Source: Amphimedon queenslandica (taxonomy: Eukaryota > Porifera > Demospongiae > Haplosclerida > Niphatidae). From it: a DNA stretch of 64,000 nucleotides. Both the position numbers and the translations under genes were made by a program. Shown here piece after piece: positions 60,291 to 64,000 of the stretch. The stretch's first letter is position 1. Each line of letters starts with the position of its first letter. The stretch lies in assembly GCF_000090795.2 (NCBI RefSeq), contig NW_003546322.1, positions 111,745 to 175,744 on the forward strand. Direction: 5' to 3'. The notes under the pieces are model-generated. The model worked only from the letters and a program-made list of their open reading frames with translations. It did no database searches and was not told the DNA's origin.

Positions 60291-60989
60291 CCTTCATTCA
60301 TAAAAGTTCTTCATTATACATTGCATTGTAATATTCTATGTATAGAACTCCAGGATTTTTAATAATTTGGTACCTGTATTTTATCTTAAATGGCCAATAA
60401 AGTGTTGACTATGTTTGCCATGTTCTTACAATATTGAAACTGTGTTATTCTTGACTTTGAGCAGAAAGACTGCATAGTACTACAATTTAAGTATTCAGTA
60501 AAAGGAAAAAAATTATCTCTTGTTTTAATAAGATAGTGGACCTTTAATTCTTGCGTGGATTTGTAAAATGTGATGACATTCTTAAGTGTTTTTGAATACC
60601 TGTATTTAGCAAACAAGCTTGACTAATTAAAAAAGTTTCATTCATATTGATAAGGACTAGGTGACTCACTGTCTGCTTGTGAAGGTTGTATAACTGTCTT
60701 GTTTTTGTTTTCGTGCTATAGCTTGAGCCTGTGTTGAGATGGGGCCTGATACCTTATGTAAAGAATGCTGGCAGTATGCACAAAACCGGAAATCTATAGC
60801 ACTGGTTTTCAAAGCCCACGTCACGTGCATGTTGTCTGTGTATCTGTCCTTTTAGAAACTAAAACTAAATTTGATCAGTGAATTTATTGTATTTTATTTC
60901 TTGGAATTGAGCCAATAGTTCCCTTCAGCTCTGGAGCAGTTTTTATGTGGGAACCAAAAGAACTATTTTGAAAATACTTTAGTACCCAG

Positions 60990-61066
60990 AAGAAATATGA
61001 CTCAGACCTGGAGTATGCACTAAAGTTTAGCTCCAGCAATACGATTGATGAAATAAACTCACCATG
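60990..61066 (+). repeat. KKKYDPDLEY exon-like block, representative copy
   Basis: The best copies (46,737-46,822 and here) read KKKYDPDLEYALKLSSSN at 46.7 kb, with an acceptor-like ATTTTAG or ACTTTAG in front and GTGTGTATT or ATATATATT behind. At 53,449 and 55,680 the block is diverged. It looks like an exon of a duplicated gene; family unknown. Confidence 0.5.
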
Positions 61067-61303
61067 TCATATATATATTTTGAAGCATTTTTTAAGTTTG
61101 AAATTAATGTCACGCATTAGGATCAGTTTTTGCTAGGGCAGTCCCTTTGTGTTGTCATTAGAAGGGGTGACTTTACATCTGGTTCAGTGTAATGTTCAAA
61201 AAATTGTAATTTTTGGAGATAGTTAATTAGTTATGGAACTTGATGCAGTAACATAAAGGATTTGATTATAAAAGGTAAAGGAATGGCATCTGATCCAGCA
61301 TAT

Positions 61304-61540
61304 GTGACCATAATTGACAAAAGGTACCTTATGGCGGGTAGTGAAATTTGTCTTTCTAGCCTAAAAAATCCAACTTCCTGAGCCCCATTTATCATAAAAT
61401 TACTCCACAGGATGCAAAAAGTTACCATGAAACTTTTAGAAACAATGATTGTCTAACAAAGCACTGACAGGTTGATATTTTCCATTATAACGATCAATTT
61501 TAAAATTCGCCATAAGGGCCCTTTTGTCAATTATGGTCAC
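61304..61540 (+). mobile_element. 237-bp MITE, copy 4
   Basis: The ends are GTGACCATAATTGACAAAAG with the inverted match; ATAT at 61,300-61,303 and 61,541-61,544. It is almost identical to copy 2, so transposition was recent. Confidence 0.92.
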
Positions 61541-64000
61541 ATATAAAAAAGTGGAAGGGTGCATTGTTCATACCTATTATTAATTAACTGTATTTTATGC
61601 CTTGGAATTGATCTAAGGCCTTGTTTATACAACGATGCTAGCCTAATCTGCATCGTTTTTGCTATGACTGTTTTCAGGTGTTTACACTAATCCAGCAGCT
61701 GCATTTTCATTGGACTTTATCATTTGTTTATGGACTTATCCGTTTTTCTTTTGTTCGGATTTGATATGCATTTTCTTGTGTTTTAGTGTAAAGAAGACCC
61801 TTATCTGGCTAAAAATATATCCGTTTTACTTTAAAATGTAGTCGTGTAAACCAGGCCTAAAAGTTGCCTTGTTTTGTTGGCTGGCTACAGGTACGGAGTG
61901 ACATGTGAAGGAATCTAATTTTTTGCTTTTGATTTATGATTTCAATGAACTGCATGTGCATGGTAACAATTGTGATGCAACACTGTCTCCTGTACTGATT
62001 TATTTCCAGGAGCAGAAGCAAAACCTCCAGAAGGTTTCCCTTTTGTTTCACTTAAAGGGTGCATCATGTACAGTACGTCTTAAGTACACTTAAGTATGTA
62101 ATCCTTTTCCACCTTTCAATTGGCCATCCACAATTGTTCATACCTATTATCTGTAAAGTTAATTAATCTTATTTTATGCCTTCAATTTGACCTAAAAGTT
62201 CCCTTCAGTCCTGGAGCAGTTTTTAAGAGCCCATGTAGCCATTTGCTGGCAATGGGCCACTCACTGCAGTCTTTGGTTCAAGGTTGTACTTGTATTTTTC
62301 TGTTTGCTTGCTATAGCTAGAGCCTGATATGAGTCTTATATTTTGTTTGATTTATAATTTTGTACAATAGGTGGTAACACTGCTAATACAACACTGTCTC
62401 GTGTACTTAATTTTTTTCAGTGGCAGAGGCAATACTTTTAGAAACTTTCCCTTCAACATCATTTTGTTTTAGTTCCACTATCCTTTTTTTTGCCTAATGC
62501 CACTACTGTAACTATATTCCACTTCTTGTGCATGTGTAGTAGATCTGACCTTAACTGCACTGTACCGCGAAAATTATGATTAATTTAACGACAGTTGTGA
62601 TACTGCATTTCTGCATCATGGACGATTTGATATTTCACTACCATTATTAACCAAGTCATAGTCATGCTGTGGAAATTGAAATTGAGCTATTCCAAATTTT
62701 TTGATAGAAGTTCTTCATTTTATGTTGCATTATGTAAAGAATTCCTGGATTATTAATTTGGTACCTGTATTCATCTCAAATGGCCAATAAAGATTTGACT
62801 ACGTTTGCCATGTTCTTACAACTATTGACTTTGGTCGGAAAGGCTATTACAATGCATTGTAGATTGCATTAATACTTGCACTGTAGTACATGGATAGAAT
62901 TACCAAAAGCAAGCACATAGTTAATGGATCACCATTAGAACTAAATTGAATTTATATTTATTGCATAAACTTCATTGAAGTTTGGACTTGAACGCTTTTA
63001 TAACACATTAAGGAAGCACTGTAATTCAATTAATTATTAGGAAAGAGGATAGAACAAAATTTATTTCTTGTTTTGATGAGGTGGAGGTATCTTAATTTTT
63101 GCATGGATTTAAGAAAATGTGATGACATTCTTTAGTAATTTTGGCAATATATCAATACCTACATTTAGCAAACTAGCTTGACTAGTTTAGAAAGGGTCAG
63201 CCATTCTAATAAACAATAGGCAACTCACTGTCTGCTTGTCATTGGGGTATAACTGTCTGGTTTTTGCTTGCGTGCTGTAGCTTGAGCCTCTCTTGAGATG
63301 GGGCCATTTACCTTACGTAAAGAATACTATCAATATCTAATGTAATGTACAGTGTCCTTTCCTTGTCAGCATACAGTTATGTCACTGACCATAATATGAC
63401 AGCCATCACGGTACCACCAGAAAAGTTGCAGATAGTACTATTTCAGTAGTTATTGATGAGGTGATAGTTTAGTTTTATTGCCCACAAGTGCTTAATAGGT
63501 GACCTGTGGAAGAATGACACGAGACAGAGAGTAATTATGCAACTAAACTCTTGGCAGTGGTTATCTAAAGCCCTTGTGCCTTTGGACCTTTTAACCTTTT
63601 TGCAATCACAATAAACTTAAAGACAACAGTGACATCATGGTTTTTCTGCAAGATAATAACTTTTTGTTTGTGAATGTGATTAATCTAATTGAAAAGTAAT
63701 TTGCAAACAGTATACTGGCATTTCGTTTTGATGTTTAATACTGATTATTATGAAGTATAGAATAAAAAATATCTCAAGTTCAATAAACCAACTGGTCATC
63801 ACATATGCATACCTGGCTCAACTATTTTCAAACGTTCAGCAAAATGGGCCACTCACTGCCACATGGCAGTCAGCATGTCAAATTGGTATGATTGTCTTTT
63901 TTTCTTTGCATGCTGTAGCTAGAGCTTGTCTTGAGATTGGGTCTGATCTATCTATAGAATACTTGCAATATGCACACAACCCGAAATCCATAGCATTTGT

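Larger units (their letters stand above)
43880..64000 (+). repeat. Array of diverged repeat units of about 2.3 kb with exon-like blocks
   Basis: The same series of blocks recurs in the same order on the plus strand. (a) A block with CAAATGGCCAATAAAGAGTT and ACCAAAAGCAAGCACATAGT: 43,970, 48,300, 51,480, 53,620, 60,395, 62,780. (b) A splice-acceptor-like GCGTGCTGTAG followed by an ACLE exon-like block: 44,458, 46,490, 48,608, 51,030, 51,868, 53,988, 55,420, 56,488, 60,725, 62,313, 63,288, 63,918. (c) A block reading ITVPxEGVADxTVSVVIDE before GTGATG: 52,180, 54,100, 56,605, 63,398. (d) CCAAAGCCCACGTGCCTTTTG. (e) TTCAGTCCTGGAGCAGTTTTT leading to a KKKYDPDLEY exon-like block: 46,737, 53,449, 55,680, 60,990. 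Units are partly deleted and shuffled. The array continues past the window end. Most blocks carry stops in some copies, so at most a few could be coding. Confidence 0.75.

Overview
The window reads as an early-branching animal genome, most likely a sponge of the Amphimedon type. The DNA is AT-rich, introns are very short (42-78 nt in the best gene), and nearly every recognisable protein belongs to transposon-linked families that I know to be multi-copy in sponges, cnidarians and fishes. The species is an inference from these features; there is no rRNA, tRNA or conserved marker gene. Two assembly gaps are present (11,497-11,556 and 28,305-28,446).

Two genes look alive. A nine-exon gene on the minus strand (41,261-42,349; 212 codons before the stop) keeps one open frame across eight introns, and its C-terminal half resembles a PD-(D/E)xK nuclease fold. 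A three-exon gene on the minus strand (4,668-5,507; 138 aa, unrecognised) also splices in frame; an inverted copy of its last exon and 3' flank lies at the left edge of the window.

Most of the rest is layered transposons. From left to right: a Crypton tyrosine-recombinase element (2,179-3,863); a short TIR element with TA target duplications (7,408-7,914, second copy at 31,476-31,962); a Ty1/copia fossil (8,148-about 8,740); a degenerate sponge-type gene plus a Tc1/mariner transposase (9,090-11,261); two inverted copies of a large unclassified TIR element (12,560-21,250), one hit by a hAT element and the other by a pogo/Tigger element that carries an antisense HIRAN-domain ORF; a RING-finger gene of a repeat family (23,074-24,523); a nest of PIF/Harbinger inside another TIR element (25,780-28,995), with a MITE inside the Harbinger Myb/SANT gene; a MULE transposase gene of the ZSWIM3 type with SWIM and PHD fingers (30,060-34,030); and directly upstream of it a long multi-exon transposase whose N-terminus matches the zinc-binding and RING region of RAG1 (34,690-37,797).

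From 43,880 to the window end lies a run of diverged repeat units of roughly 2.3 kb. The units carry small exon-like blocks with splice signals, and fragments of an integrase-core transposase are mixed among them.

The most interesting item is the RAG1-N-like transposon. A wider pattern is also notable: several unrelated DNA transposons here carry chromatin- or ubiquitin-type accessory domains (RING, PHD, SWIM, HIRAN, SANT). One 237-bp MITE family with 4-bp target duplications has landed in or beside three transposase genes.
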